A stretch of 64,000 nt of DNA, from assembly GCA_022497145.1 (NCBI GenBank), contig MU385991.1, positions 1 to 64,000 on the forward strand, read 5' to 3'. Shown in pieces: positions 45,203 to 57,288 of this stretch (its first letter is position 1; the number at the start of each line of letters is the position of its first letter). The DNA is from Rostrohypoxylon terebratum (taxonomy: Eukaryota; Ascomycota; Sordariomycetes; Xylariales; Hypoxylaceae). The notes below the pieces were generated by a model. The model ran no database searches, had not been told where the DNA came from, and saw only the letters and a program-made list of their open reading frames with translations. The position numbers and the translations under genes are program-made.

Positions 45203-48200
45203 TTAAGACCAGCTCAGGGTCCACTCTTCGCTCCAAGCGCCTTTTGGCGTAAATGAATCGAGACCAGTAATCGTCAAGACATTACTCGAAGTCGCCAGGT
45301 TCCACGCGCTGCTATGGACCTCCTGGCCGTTCAACTGTACCTTAGAAATAGGACCTTGAGTTCCTAGAATCGTCACATTGGCCAGTGTATTCGGGTCTGG
45401 GTAATTACCACTTGGGCTGGCCCTCAATGTCGAATTTGTAACGACAAACTAGGAAAAGAATTAGTACTAAATATAATGGGGATTGGTAGTAATAAACATA
45501 CCTCAATCCACGATGTGGCATTTGGTACGAGGCTCTCGCCATCATCAAGGTAAAGCCCGCCGACAGATTCACCAGTGGCATCTAAGGCAACGATGAGACC
45601 CCATGGACTCTCTCTGACAGCCGTGGTAGTGAGAGCTGGCTGCTGCGTCGGGATCACTTTTCCACCTCGTATGTAGACCGGGATATGACCTAAAGGCGCG
45701 TCGATAGTGACATTCTGTCCAGCCGAGACCCCAGTAATGACGGTCTTATTATACCAATCATACCAGATTGTGCCAGACCCTACACCTGGGAAGACACCGT
45801 CAACAGTTGTAGCGCCCTGTACCAAGCAAGGTGTAACTAGGATTGAATCGCCGAGAAGAAATTGCCTATCAGCATTAGCTAGCCATGGCTCATCGGGGAA
45901 TTCCCAGGCCAAAGCGCGCATAGTAGTCGAGCCGGTGGAGTGGCTGAGATAGAAAGTTGTATAAATGTAAGGGAGTAGCGTATAGCGGATCTTCATCGCG
46001 GCCTTTGCGGCGTCCGCTACGGCAGCCCAGACGTAGGGTTCCTGACTAGCTGCTCCTAGGGTGTTGTGGTTCCGATAGAATGGGAAAAACGCCGAAATCT
46101 GCATCCAGCGTGAGCAGAGCTCCATATCGGCATTACCGGCAAACCCGCAGGTGTCAACACCAAACATGGGGATGCCGAAAAGCGAGAATGACAGAGCTTG
46201 TGGGATGGAGAAGAACATGTACGACCAGAGAGAGTAGTTGTCACCCCTATCGCTAAAGTTAATTTATTTCAAACCACAATATTAAACAACTTCAACTTAC
46301 CCCCAGTGACCTGCCCATTTCCCAGATCCAGCGAACTGAGATCTTCCTATGATAAAAGGTCGCTTCGTGGGGAACACCCCTAGAAGAGCGTGGTATGTAG
46401 CGTTTAGGATTTGATGTCCGAATAAGTTGTGGACATCGTATTCTAGAATGCCTCCATGGTGAGTCGCATTAGGACTGACAGCATGGACGGCAAGGTCGCC
46501 ATTATAGTTGTTGACGGCATACGGTGGCCAATTGATGTTGCGAACACCTGGCGTTGGGGTGCTTCGAACATATGACACCGTAGTAGAAGATGGAACCGCC
46601 GTAGCTGCTAGAGAACTTAAAACTGCAGATGCAGACGTGGCTTCTGTCGCGTTGGTCAAGTTAAAACCTTCCGGATACTGAGCCACCTCGTTTCCAGGTT
46701 CTCCAGGAAGTTGGAATGGAGGATGGGCAGGATTGAGGTCCAGCACGTTGCTACCGCAGCTGCCCACGCAGAAAGACGATACTTCTGACATATCAATCCA
46801 GATGCCATCGAAATCGATCTTGTAGTGATATCCTAGAATCTCACGAGCCCACCATCGGTTCGCTCCGGTATCGTTGAACAGGGCGCCGATCCAGTCAGGG
46901 AAAACTGAGTAGGCATGTTAGCGTAGACGTGAAGAGGCAGGAACATGGCATACCGGTGTAACCGGGCCAAACTGCCCCGACGTAGATAGACCCATTTGGA
47001 TTGAGCAAGAATGCGTCTTGTTCAATACCGCGATCGAATGGGGGGTATGCGTCGCTGGCATTAGTGGGGTCTGGAGCGTATATAGCAGAGTCGATTATAG
47101 GTACGTAATGCATATTTTGCTCATGGATGCGTTGCAGGAATTTAGCTCCTTCCGCATATCCAAACCGGTTTTCATCATTTTCAAAGTCTCTATATGCATT
47201 CATGTAATCGATGTCGGCTATTGAATTGTTAATAAGCGATGAACAAAACTGCCGGCTAGTAAAAAGAAAAATATGAGGAGTGACTTACTCCAGATCGTTT
47301 CGAGGGGGATCTCGAACTTGGCAAAATTGTCAATGACGCCCTCAACTTCAGACCAGTTATTATAGCCCCATCTGCACTGATGGTAGCCAAAGGTCCAATA
47401 TTGTTGCATTGCCGGGAGACCTATGGCGCTCTTTTGGTATGCCTTGGTCACGCTATCTTGAGTTGGTCCTTCATAAAAGTAAAGATCAATATTGCCACCG
47501 AGGGCTCTCCAAGTGATATTAGATTCTCGAAGTAAGACTTCTTGAGTGTGAGCGTTGCGTTGGAAGACACCATGAGTGTACGACTTATACTGAGTCGAGG
47601 TGTCTGTGGCATTTGAAACATACTTCAACCCTTGAGTGTTCTCATCGACTTCAAAGTAGCGAGTATCAAGATAGATGGGATGGTTTCCATAGATATTTGC
47701 ATCTATGATATCACCCACATCCGCTGCAAAGAAGGTCCCTAATTCCGCTTAGTAAGCATGATCATGAAGGCAAATAAGGTACCATACTTGTGAGATTATT
47801 TCCAAGTCTGAAGCCGTGAATAACCTCGCCAAGGCCGTACAGGTTGTATTTCTCGGGTAGTGATGAACCAAATTCGATGAATTGATTCTCGTACACCAAC
47901 TCAGACCCTGTCGTGTTGAACAAGACATCGCCAGTGCTCTTTCTACTAACTTGGAATGAGAAGGTAGGCTCATTGACCCAAGTGAAGAGAAGATCGCTAT
48001 GTTCGATGTAGCTGTCGGGATTTCCCTCAACTTTGGGCTTCGGAATCAACTCTTCGGGGAGAATGAACCAGGTATAATTCTCGGGACCGACATAGCGGGG
48101 CAATATCTCGACGTGCAGTCGATCTACGGCTTGGAATTCGACAAGAAGGCTTAGGGCCTCAATATCAGTACCATAAACATTGCAAGCTTCGCCGGCTAGA

Positions 48201-48451
48201 TCAAGATCCGCAAGGAAGCCATTGGTAGTGTTCTTCACATTCGAAGCTTTGTAACCTGGACAAACAGTTTGGGGGTTGACAGCTTTGGAGTCGTAGATAT
48301 TAGGAATGATATTTTGACCAACGTCTGCATTTGGTGGGACGGTGTATGTTTCTTTAATGGCAGTTTCTGTGTATGTTGCTGTCTGCTCTCCTGGAGTTAG
48401 AGTGAAAAGAGCGAGTAGAGTTGCTAGGAGCAACATAGTATGTCGAATCAT
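45203..48451 (-). CDS. Secreted GH31 alpha-glucosidase
   Basis: Six exons: 48451-47788, 47738-47289, 47217-46954, 46904-46301, 46246-45502 and 45448-45203; 990 residues, all phases consistent. The start MIRHTMLLLATLLALF is a signal peptide; earlier in-frame ATGs (to 48733) would bury it. N-terminal GH31 region: EKYNLYGLGEVIHGFRLGNN. Catalytic domain: IWIDMSE with nucleophile Asp497, and the acid/base region GHWGGDN with Asp663, both separated from their neighbours by introns. C-terminal beta domains follow (LGHIPVYIRGGKVIP). It releases glucose from maltose, starch or related oligosaccharides outside the cell. Many Asn-X-Ser/Thr sites fit secretion. Divergent from yth1. Confidence 0.94.
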
Positions 48452-49618
48452 CGTGACTCGACTTAACTGACCGGAACACCAAAATGAAGTGACAACGAAG
48501 GAAGAGACGAGACTTGAAATAAGAAGCAGACGAGAGGCTATGCCCAATCCTCCATACCAGATTTCGAGCTTAACGAAATACGCAGTGAAAAAAGAAACAA
48601 GTCTAGGCAAATGAAAACGCAAATGCAAATGCAAATCGGCGATTTGCTCGGCGTTGATACATGAGCTACTACCCTGAACCGGCAGGCGCCGCTGACTTAG
48701 AGAGCAGAATATATCCATTGTTCTTGACCTCAAAGGATTATACTTCTTAGATTGGTGGAACTATCCAGGTATTCGGTAGAGCCTTACAGGTTACATGTGA
48801 CCTCGGTAGATCTTGAGCTCTACATCAGATCCCATGTACCTTCGAGTTAAGACAGCGGAAGGAGGCTGGTTGGGTAATGCTATCAATGTTAGGTAAGGGC
48901 GATGGATCATATCATGGATGGATACTCTATGCTGTAATAGAGTTATGCTCAAAGAGGACAAAAAACCATAACTCAATGGCGGTCACGAGAAGCCCCTTCC
49001 CCAAGCTATGACGACGAGACTACCTATTCGTTGGCGTTGCAGTTGCTCGAGCCGGGCCTTCTCGTCGAAAGAGCTAAGTGAAAGAAAGAACTACCCTTAG
49101 CTGTGGAGATAATATGGGACAAATGGGACGACTAAAGAAAAAAAAACAAACCAACTCCAGTCCCCGCACTCCAATGCAACGCAAATCATACCTTATATGA
49201 TATTGGCATGCTGCTTGTCGGGTTTATTCTGCGGAGAGGCGGAGACGGAAGCGGAGTTCCCGACGCGTTGCCAGCGTTGAAGGTCCGACTCCTTTATGTT
49301 TTCTAACTGCATACCCCGCGCCATCGCGTTTTATATGTATTAATAAAGTATATGTAACTAAAACAAAACAATTACTAATATTATTTGCCCCACACAAGCT
49401 TTAGCTTAGCTAAGCTGTCGCATCTCAATTCGAGGTTCATATCTTCCATCTTCCATCTTCTATTCGTCATGGCGGTCATGTAAAGATTTACCAAAATACC
49501 TAGTCAACCTTGACACTCCCATCACGACCCTTCCCTGCATAAGGGACAATTTATAAAACCATTTACAACAAGTCATCCATCAACCGCATTAACAGACAGA
49601 ACGCAACATCCGCCCACC
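48452..49618. promoter_or_regulatory. Divergent intergenic region, GH31 / yth1
   Basis: 1.17 kb between divergent starts. It contains ACGCAAATGCAAATGCAAATC (about 48618-48638), an A8 tract near 49137 and AGCTTAGCTTAGCTAAGCT (about 49398-49416). The uORF-like frame upstream of the GH31 signal peptide is ignored. No specific starch/CreA site is asserted. Confidence 0.4.
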
Positions 49619-50407
49619 ATGGCGACCGCGGCGGCGCCGCCGCCCTCCGAGCTAGCGAAGCAGATCCTCGAGCACAGAGCGCCCAGCTACAGCTTCAGCT
49701 TCACCCCGTTCCTGCGGTCGAACTACGGCCACGGCTTCCCGCCCAACCGTCCGGTATGCAAAGCCTTCAACGCGGGGCACTGTCCGCTGGGCACGTCATG
49801 CGCGGACCGACACGTCACACAGAACGCGGCGAGTAGCACCAACGCCAGCTATAACTCACTGGTATGCAAGCACTGGCTGCGTGCGCTGTGCAAGAAGGGC
49901 GAGACGTGCGAGTTCCTCCACGAGTACAACTTGCGCAAGATGCCGGAGTGCAACTTCTTCGTCCGCAACGGGTACTGCTCTAACGGGGACGAGTGCCTGT
50001 ACTTGCACATCGACCCCCAGTCTAAGCTACCCCCCTGCCCGCACTACGACCGCGGCTTCTGCCCCCTGGGCCCGAACTGCAGCAAGAAACATGTGAGGCG
50101 GAAGCTCTGCGGGTACTATCTAGCGGGCTTCTGCCCCGACGGCCCGAATTGCAAGGAGGGCGCGCATCCGAGGTGGGATAAGAATCTGGAGAAGCCGATT
50201 GCGAAGGCGGACGTGGTTCCCGAGGAGCCTGTTCGAAGAGAGGACGGCTTTATGGACGACGGCCAACAAGGAGAATATGGTGGGAGGAGAGAACATGGCG
50301 GTAGAGGAGGCCGAGGTGATCGGTATGGTGGTGGAAGAGGTAGGGGATGGCGAGGAAGAGGCGATAGGAAGTTTGGACGCGGAAGGGGTCATCATCGAGA
50401 TACGTAA
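49619..50407 (+). CDS. yth1: Yth1/CPSF30-like mRNA 3'-end processing zinc-finger protein
   Basis: Intronless, 262 residues. Five CCCH fingers are visible between residues 45 and 190 (CKAFNAGHCPLGTSCADRH, CKHWLRALCKKGETCEFLH, CNFFVRNGYCSNGDECLYLH, CPHYDRGFCPLGPNCSKKH, CGYYLAGFCPDGPNCKEGAH). The tail is an RG/RGG-rich region (GGRGGRGDRYGGGRGRGW) that probably binds RNA. The subunit belongs to the cleavage and polyadenylation factor and recognises the poly(A) signal. The N-terminal part (PSYSFSFTPFLRSNYGHG) matches the conserved pre-finger block of Yth1. Confidence 0.95.
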   Translation: MATAAAPPPSELAKQILEHRAPSYSFSFTPFLRSNYGHGFPPNRPVCKAFNAGHCPLGTSCADRHVTQNAASSTNASYNSLVCKHWLRALCKKGETCEFLHEYNLRKMPECNFFVRNGYCSNGDECLYLHIDPQSKLPPCPHYDRGFCPLGPNCSKKHVRRKLCGYYLAGFCPDGPNCKEGAHPRWDKNLEKPIAKADVVPEEPVRREDGFMDDGQQGEYGGRREHGGRGGRGDRYGGGRGRGWRGRGDRKFGRGRGHHRDT

Positions 50408-51058
50408 GGAACGTTTTCTCAACATCCGTACACTGATACGATGTAAACCCCGATCGGCGCCTAAACCCAAAATGTGGAAGCAAGAGAAACGGAGCGCATC
50501 CACGCTTTTCTACGTCTGCATACGCTTTTGCTCACGGAAACACATTTGCATGGAACACCGATCAGAATACGAGTAGAGCACATGCAATGCTTAGTTGCTA
50601 GCATCTACAGACCCGAGCATGCCAACCAACAACACTATATGCACGAAGAACAAACCCCTACCTAAAAAAAGGTCGCTACGGTCTCCTACGGCATTAAGAC
50701 TCCAGCTCTAGGAAGTCCATGGTTTTTCGATAGGATTGGAGGGGTCGGAAGATACTGGATACCTTCAATACTATTAGATACCACCATAGTCCGAAATCAA
50801 CAGATTCGCCCAATAAAGCCATAATCATGAAAATTTTCGTAATGTGCAAGTATTCTATTCATGTAATTTAGCCTTACTATCTCCAGCCTATCTCCAGGCA
50901 TCTCAATGTAAGGCTTCATCCAAATTTGTCCATGCAGTTTGAGATTCCCACCGAAGTCATCAAGTCATATATTCAGGTCTCGTAACCCATTAGGTCAAAT
51001 AGATCGTCATAATAACGCCTCCCCGATCCAAGCGCAGACCCCCACCTAGGGACCCAGC
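50408..51058. other. Intergenic region, yth1 / DUF1776 gene (convergent)
   Basis: 651 nt of 3' flank for two convergent genes. The frames inside are shadows of yth1 or low-complexity. Nothing else is seen. Confidence 0.55.
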
Positions 51059-52724
51059 TTAACCCAATTTCCAGACGTTATGGCCATCGTCGTCTCTGGC
51101 CACCGCGATAAATTCGCTGGCACTGGCCTCGCCGTTTTCGCTGCTGCTGCTTCCACTCTTGTCGCTCTTGCTATCGCTTCCGCTAGCATCGCTCTTGAGA
51201 ATCTCGCCGGCTTCCCAGGAGCTCAACTCATCGACCTTCCTTATCCCCATCATCCACGCGACCAAGCCCCGAGGAGCCCATCGCCCGACGAAGCCGTATA
51301 GACCAGCTCCTAAACCAACGCGTACCACGTCGCTGAGCTCTGACCCATCGATGACGTCGAACACGGCGTTGTGGAGCTCCCTCAGAGAGCTACCGCGTAG
51401 GCCCCTGATACGACCCGCCGAGATGGCTGACAAGGATTGGGACATATAGTTGCGGCCGTAGGCGTGTCTGGCGCTTTCGGGCCATTGCAACGGCTCTGCG
51501 GGCGGGAGCAAACCAGGGGCGCCGGCAGCTCCGTTCATCCGCACCGGTGTGAAGCCCTGAAAGTCGAAGGTACCAAGCTGGACGTGCGTCACGGGGATAG
51601 CAAGGGGACATAGTTCGGCCGTCAGCACTTCTGTGAAGGCGGACAGGGCAGAGCATACGGTAGCTTCGGGGGCGTGGAAGGGTGGGTTGATCGAGGAAAT
51701 GATGGACGGTGTGAAAACGAGCACCTTGGGCGTTGCGGACTTCTCGCCGGAGGGTGCTATTTTGCTAGTAAGCAGCGGTAGGAATGACTGTATAGTAAGG
51801 ATAGGATGCAGGAGGTGGGTATTGAATAGGTCGGCAAAGCTCGAAGGAGGGATCGTGGCGATAGGCGAGGTTTGGTAGTTGAGGGAGGGGATCAGAATGA
51901 CCGCCTTTAATTGTAAGAAATTCGGCTTGGCTCGTGGAACTGCGGCGTGCGATGCTTGTAGGTAGGCGGCAAACTTCTCAATGGACTGGCCGGCGTTGGG
52001 AGGCTAGATATAACATGTTAGTAAAAGACAACGAAAGATAAACCTTCGAAAGAGCCACTTCAAGGTTGGTGTACGTACATCTGTTATATCGATACCCAAT
52101 GGCTTGATGTCCGGTCGCGAGAGGTTTTGGACTGCCAGCTCATCCTCAATTGTATTGCAGACGATAAACACGATGAAACCCCGTCTTTCCAAATCCAACG
52201 ACAACGACTTGGTAAGTGGTAGTGTCGGTGATCCGGCGATAACCACGACCTCTAGTCTTCCACCATTCCGAGCTCTCTTTGCTCGACGATGCTTGTGCAT
52301 CCCCTTGGTAATCCGTACCGCCTTATAGGTCGCATATCCAGCGGCTACCACCAATACACCTGTAAGGAACTTGTGGCGGGAAATCCAGTCTCGGAATCGT
52401 TCGTACGCAGTGACGGGTATGACCTCGACGGGGGGTGGTCGTCTCGGAAGTGTCGGTCGCGCATAATCGGGTATCCAGGAGGCCGTCGATAATGTGTCTC
52501 TGATTTCATCCGCGACTTTGTCTACGGTCTTATCGATATACTCGGCAACATCACCAGAGTATCGTCGGATGTGGTTGGGGATGGACGAGAGCTGTCACAT
52601 GTCGTTTGTTAGTCTTCTTTATCTACTGGTGGGGATATTATGACACCAGTGTCGGATGGTCGATGATTGAGTAAGAGGGTGGTGCACTTACCAAGTCCAG
52701 GAACTGTTGGTCGTCGGCAGACAT
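51059..52724 (-). CDS. DUF1776 family protein (SDR-like, membrane-anchored)
   Basis: Three exons: 52724-52692, 52591-52079 and 52003-51059; 496 residues. Exon 1 encodes MSADDQQFLDL and joins to LSSIPNHIRRYSGDVAEYID. The segment FLTGVLVVAAGYATYKAV (about residues 75-92) looks like a membrane anchor. It is followed by a degenerate Rossmann region (LEVVVIAGSPTLPLTKSLSL) without the SDR GxxxGxG. Catalytic SDR residues are not evident. The C-terminus is acidic and Ser-rich (SDSKSDKSGSSSSEN). The family is fungal and uncharacterised. Function unknown. Confidence 0.88.
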
Positions 52725-54134
52725 GACCGAATATCAGCTTGTCGAATGCTTTCTCAAACTTTGGGAATCAGATGTTTTAGTTGACTAGTTAGGGTGGTTG
52801 GTGAAAGCCGACGAAAGGTGGACTAGTGGGAAAATCGGTGAAGTGGGATGCCCATGGCATGTGGAAAGGTTTAAAGATAACCTTATCCCTGTGGGGTCGT
52901 TATCGATTACCTATCGATTCAAGTTTCCGGGTCTCCCAATGCCACCTGCAGTACTCCAAAAATTCTTACTAATATGCCGAAATTATGCGGGATGATGTAA
53001 TCGGTTCTACCAACTAGAAACTCCTAAACCCGTCCTAAGACTTAAGTAATCTATCATCCTCATGAGTTTTTTGACTTTATCAAAACTTTCAGGCATCGTC
53101 ACCTATGCCATGAGTATTTCTCCTCCAAGTGAGCCAAGTAAGGAAAATTCGCCATGGTCTTTTGGTGTATCCTCATTTTTGGTCTTATCGACATGCGCCG
53201 TTCCTACTATGAGTGTTTGTGTGCGGCCCCTGTTGCAGACTTTCCTCGATGATGGGAATTTGACACTTGTTTCTATAGGTATCTCGTGGAATCTCATGCC
53301 AGCACACATCAAGACCGATTCACTATTTAGATCTCTATTCATATTTGTTTAGTCTCATGAGCTGGCTTTGCACCGCCTTTTTATCGCACTCCTTTGCCGC
53401 TCCATGCAGACAAGTTGGATTGGCCTTGCGAGACACTTGATTCTCTTGGCCTATTCTATCACCATCCGTCTCCGAGAAATCATATGCACAATCAACTGAT
53501 CTAAACATCAGTGATATTGACGGAGTAGACGCAGTGTATATTCTGGACCGTCGAAATTCCCGCTTTGCTCTCGAAGGCAGTTGCCGGGATATTACAAGAA
53601 TGACAGGCCAGGGCCTACAAATGCGTGAGGGCAAAACCACTAACCTACAATAGTTCCTAACTTCTTTCGTATGGGAACGTTCATTGCACTCTTCACTCTC
53701 GTGGCTGTTCCAAAGGGTACGACATGGGACCATATGACTTTCGTAGCGCTAAATGTCCTTGGACAGCTGAACGTTATCATCAGAAAAATGTTGAGCACTG
53801 CAGAAACTCTTTGGAAGCTCAATATTGTCGTACAAGAGAAGAATATTGCGAGCCGCATCCAAGTTTACGCGAATCCTATTCGGAAATTTGGCAATGGGAG
53901 CTAGGTTGATGAATTAGGTCTCCTGCATGTGGAGGGAACAAATTACAAACGAACCCCGAAGAGAAGCAAACTATATATATATAGGTGATGAATTCAATGG
54001 CAAGTCGAATCAAACATGAGAATACTGTCTAAATACGGAATCTGCTAGGTAGGTCAACGTAAATTTACTATCATCTAAACGGAAGTTTGGCAATCGTATG
54101 GTGGTCAATAGGTCTATGCCCTGTCCGGTCATTT
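52725..54134. other. Intergenic region with possible gene fragments
   Basis: 1.4 kb between the DUF1776 gene and the AAA+ gene. A plus-strand open stretch at about 53430-53640 (DGVDAVYILDRRNSRFALE) and a Cys-containing one at 53724-53909 (CPWTAERYHQKNVEHCRNS) look protein-like, but the frames do not join without an implausibly short intron. A TATATATA run lies near 53971. This may be a decayed gene. Confidence 0.4.
53430..53909 (+). pseudogene. Possible decayed gene, plus strand
   Basis: Two protein-like stretches in different frames: one reading SVSEKSYAQSTDLN to ITRMTGQGLQ, and one reading KCPWTAERYHQKN to YSEIWQWELG with several cysteines (C..H..C spacing reminiscent of a zinc finger). 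Between them lies ACTAACCTACAATAG, which looks like a branch site plus acceptor, but the upstream GTGAGG donor would give only about 28 nt, too short for a normal intron. A frameshifted remnant is the simplest reading. Family unknown. Confidence 0.2.
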
Positions 54135-56321
54135 CTACCCAGCCTGACTCCTCTTTTCGTGCCTCGCTATAATTGACTCTAGATGGGACAGGTCGATTGC
54201 CTGGTTTCTGTGTGTTGCTAGCATTCTTGCTAGCTTTATCACACTTTTGATTTGCCTCCCATTTAGTTCACGAGAACTAAGTTGAGCCAATTTGCTCTCA
54301 CCTTCACCACTGAAATTTGGTTCCTTTCCAATGAAAGTTTTCCATATATTCAGCCGGGAAGTCTCAGAGAGCTCTGGATACTGAATAGTCAAATCGATTC
54401 TCGATTCGAAGGCAGGATCAATGCTTTCTACCCTATTCGTCGTCAAGAACATCATGCCTTGAAAATATTCCAGCAAACGTAAAAACACTAAAAACTATCA
54501 ATGAAACAGTCGGATATCATGTCATCGAAAGCTTACCTGAAACAAGTTGATTCCTGTGTATATTTGAGCCGCCCCGTTTTTCCAGGAATATGTCTGCCTC
54601 ATCTAGGAGTAACACAGCGTTCCACTCCTGACTGAATGTGAGGGCTCGGCGCAAGTTTTGTTCCACCATAACAGGATCTATACCAAGTTCGCCCGCACTG
54701 AGTGGATAGAGTGGGACACGCATTTCATCCGCGACTATATAAGTAGGTACCCACGTCAGCGGAAAGTTCTTTAAAAGGTTTCGATTGCGTTGAACTTACT
54801 AGATTCGGCGGTCAATGTTTTCCCCACGCCTGGGGGCCCAGAAAGAAGCACTATCACCCCCTTACCTTGACTGTGTCAGCTCGGGAAATACCATGGGGTA
54901 AGAATTGATGTCCCAGCAAACCTTTTCCAGATACCATATCATCGAAGTCGTTTGTTTGTCCCAGCTTGGTTCTCGTGGATTGAATGAGAAGATCTTTTTC
55001 CATTTGATCTAGCTCCAAGTGGATGAAGGAGTTGTCCCAGGTAATGTCTATTACATTACTGACAAATAGCTCATCTTTTTTTATATCAGTTATCTTTCAC
55101 AATATGCCCCCTCTTGGGTAATTACTTACACCACTTTTTATCAGCGAAGGAGTATCCCTTTAGTAAAGGACTGCATAGTATAATCTCCGAATCATTGAAG
55201 GCCGATATATCGACACCTTCAACTCTCTGGCGTGTCCCAACCTTTCCATCCCACAAGGCAGCATCTAATATGACTCGGCCAGAAACCTAATATACGTGGA
55301 TTAGCAAAGAAACTTAAACGGATAATAAAATTCAGCGATATCTTACCCCCGTCCACCGTGGAGGTTGTGGTGGAAATTTGTGAATAGACTTTTCTTTGCC
55401 CAAGCCCAAATACTCCCGGTAGTGACACCCAGTGAGGCCAAGGAATTTCTTGCCTCTTTCTAGGGCTTCTACACGGACATCTTCTACATCCGGCTTTCTC
55501 AGCAGTGGAATGGCTGTCAATTCTGTGATCGGCCGTGTCCCAGTAAATGGCGAGATACATAGTATCCCCACTTCGTTTTCCAGTGAGAATCCATTCCAAA
55601 CCTTTTGCTCATACTTTATCACAAAGTTTGAGTTCGAATCTGTCTGCGTCTCGATTACTTTCCCTATGCAGTGGTTCTGTTTCAACATCCACCACACAAA
55701 CTCGCCAGGCACAAATATTATCCACAGATTACCGTGTTCAATGACCCCGTGATCGTTCGCTTCACTCAAAATCTTCCTATATGGGGCCAACTCCTCTTCC
55801 ACAATTTTGGTAAAGCCGGAAGTATGGTCTTTTATCAGGCTGTCAGTTGAATTAATTTCTTGACAAAACTTGCCCCAGCGATGGAGTATTGGCCTAAATG
55901 GGCTGATCAATGTCAATTCATCCAGTGCAAGTGAGATCCCAGGATATCCTTCTAACGTGGCCTGAAGTATGCTCATCACTTGCGGGCTTCTGACGATTAT
56001 CGAGTGTATTTTCCAAGGTGATTGGGGGCCCCTTGAAACTTTACGCACAACTAACCCAATGTCGCTAGGTGATTTTGGCGTATCCTTTCCCGGATAGTGT
56101 GGTGTATCTTGCCAGTCAATATCTTCAGAGGTTTCCTGCCCATAAAGCTCTTGCACTCGAATGGATCCATAGCCAATAGTATGGAGGTGGTCCATTAGAA
56201 TCTCGACTCTTGTCTTGTCTAAAGGCAACGGACTATTCGGAGACAGGAGGAAGTTTGGAAGTGAAAAGTCTTCCCCGTTTTCGGGGGAGAAGGGAGGCCT
56301 GTTAGTGAGTGATTCGGGCAT
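54135..56321 (-). CDS. AAA+ ATPase with long N-terminal domain
   Basis: Six exons: 56321-55347, 55286-55130, 55074-54922, 54865-54800, 54734-54537 and 54487-54135; 633 residues. The AAA core has Walker A GPPGVGKT (438-445), Walker B LLLDEAD (492-498), sensor-1 MMFLTTNR, and an arginine-finger-like ESRIDLTIQYPELSE. The approximately 325-residue exon 1 region is the fungal-specific domain found in this family (often annotated DUF7025, GSIRVQELYGQETS, LWIIFVPGEFVWW). Such ATPases are multi-copy and unstudied in filamentous fungi; a cellular role is not known. It lies beside a broken HET-like gene, in a region that looks accessory. Weakest junctions: exon 3 acceptor AAAAAAAG and exon 4 acceptor CAAG. 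Confidence 0.88.
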
Positions 56322-56861
56322 CCTGAACTGTATATGTACATAGGTACCTAGGTTCTCAGGCCAGCGTAGAAATACAAAAGGAAAAGTAGAATGGGAGGAG
56401 CGTTCCTCTTCGTAACTATAATAACTACTCGTAACATTCCACTTATCTAACTAAATATTCTTTTAGGACAAGACGGGCGTTGGGGGCCATAGATTGACGT
56501 AGTACTTTGCGATCATGGCCGACAACCGACTGTAACATTGGCGTTGATATAACTTGCCAAATCATCATCACTTGCATATCACTGGCATACTTGGAAGTCT
56601 TCGGTCATGTCATGCATATTGTCGTAAGCTGAAAGCTGAGAAGAAAGAGTTACACCATAAGCAGGCTACAGTACAAGTACCCTCTTCTCTTCTACTGCCC
56701 ATCTGGCGACTTCGCCCTCCCCTCTCTACCTATGTACGCATTTTTCTTCATCAACCGAGCACATCACATAAGATGAACCAAAACCAGCCTTATGATCTCG
56801 CTCTCCAGAGAGTTGATTCTTTATTGACTAGTCCACCACCGAATTGGGGATCTGACCTACC

Positions 56862-57288
56862 TGTTACAAATCCAAAAACCAAACATAAAGAGACCCACCA
56901 AGCAAGAAAAACCACAAACCAATCACGGCTAAACCACGGAGAAATGGATGTGTAGGATCTGAAGGATGTGGAACACATCAACACACATCAAACACATCTA
57001 GCACATCAACACACATCCAACACATCCAGCACATCACGATGACTTCAACACTCAGGAAGAGAAGGGATATTTCTTATATAAAGCATAGCATACTTCATGT
57101 ATCTAGTCACTCACTTAGTTCTATAGTTATCAATCTAAGTCTATTCACTACGAGTAGGGAGAGGACTCCAAGCCTCTCTGACGAACACACTTGATTGATT
57201 ACACTTGACCTCTACCATTACTGTTACCTTAAAATCAAGACCCCCTTATGAAGCTATACTTACTAAGCCTAAGTATAGGTTCGTCACA
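56862..57288 (+). mobile_element. LTR1, solo LTR-like copy with mismatched flanks
   Basis: 427 nt starting TGTTAC and ending TTCGTCACA. Its last 193 nt (57096-57288) match LTR2 (59019-59213) with only a few differences. The 5' part is divergent and carries ACACATCAACACACATC tandem units (about 56968-57035). The flanking 5-mers are CTACC before and CGGAG after, so there is no target duplication. No gag or pol reading frame lies beside it. Element family not identified. Confidence 0.7.

Noticed and set aside
47762..48733. 323-residue frame starting 94 codons before the GH31 signal peptide
   Set aside because: The upstream part would hide a clear signal peptide beginning at 48451 and has no GH31 similarity; it is treated as 5' untranslated sequence.
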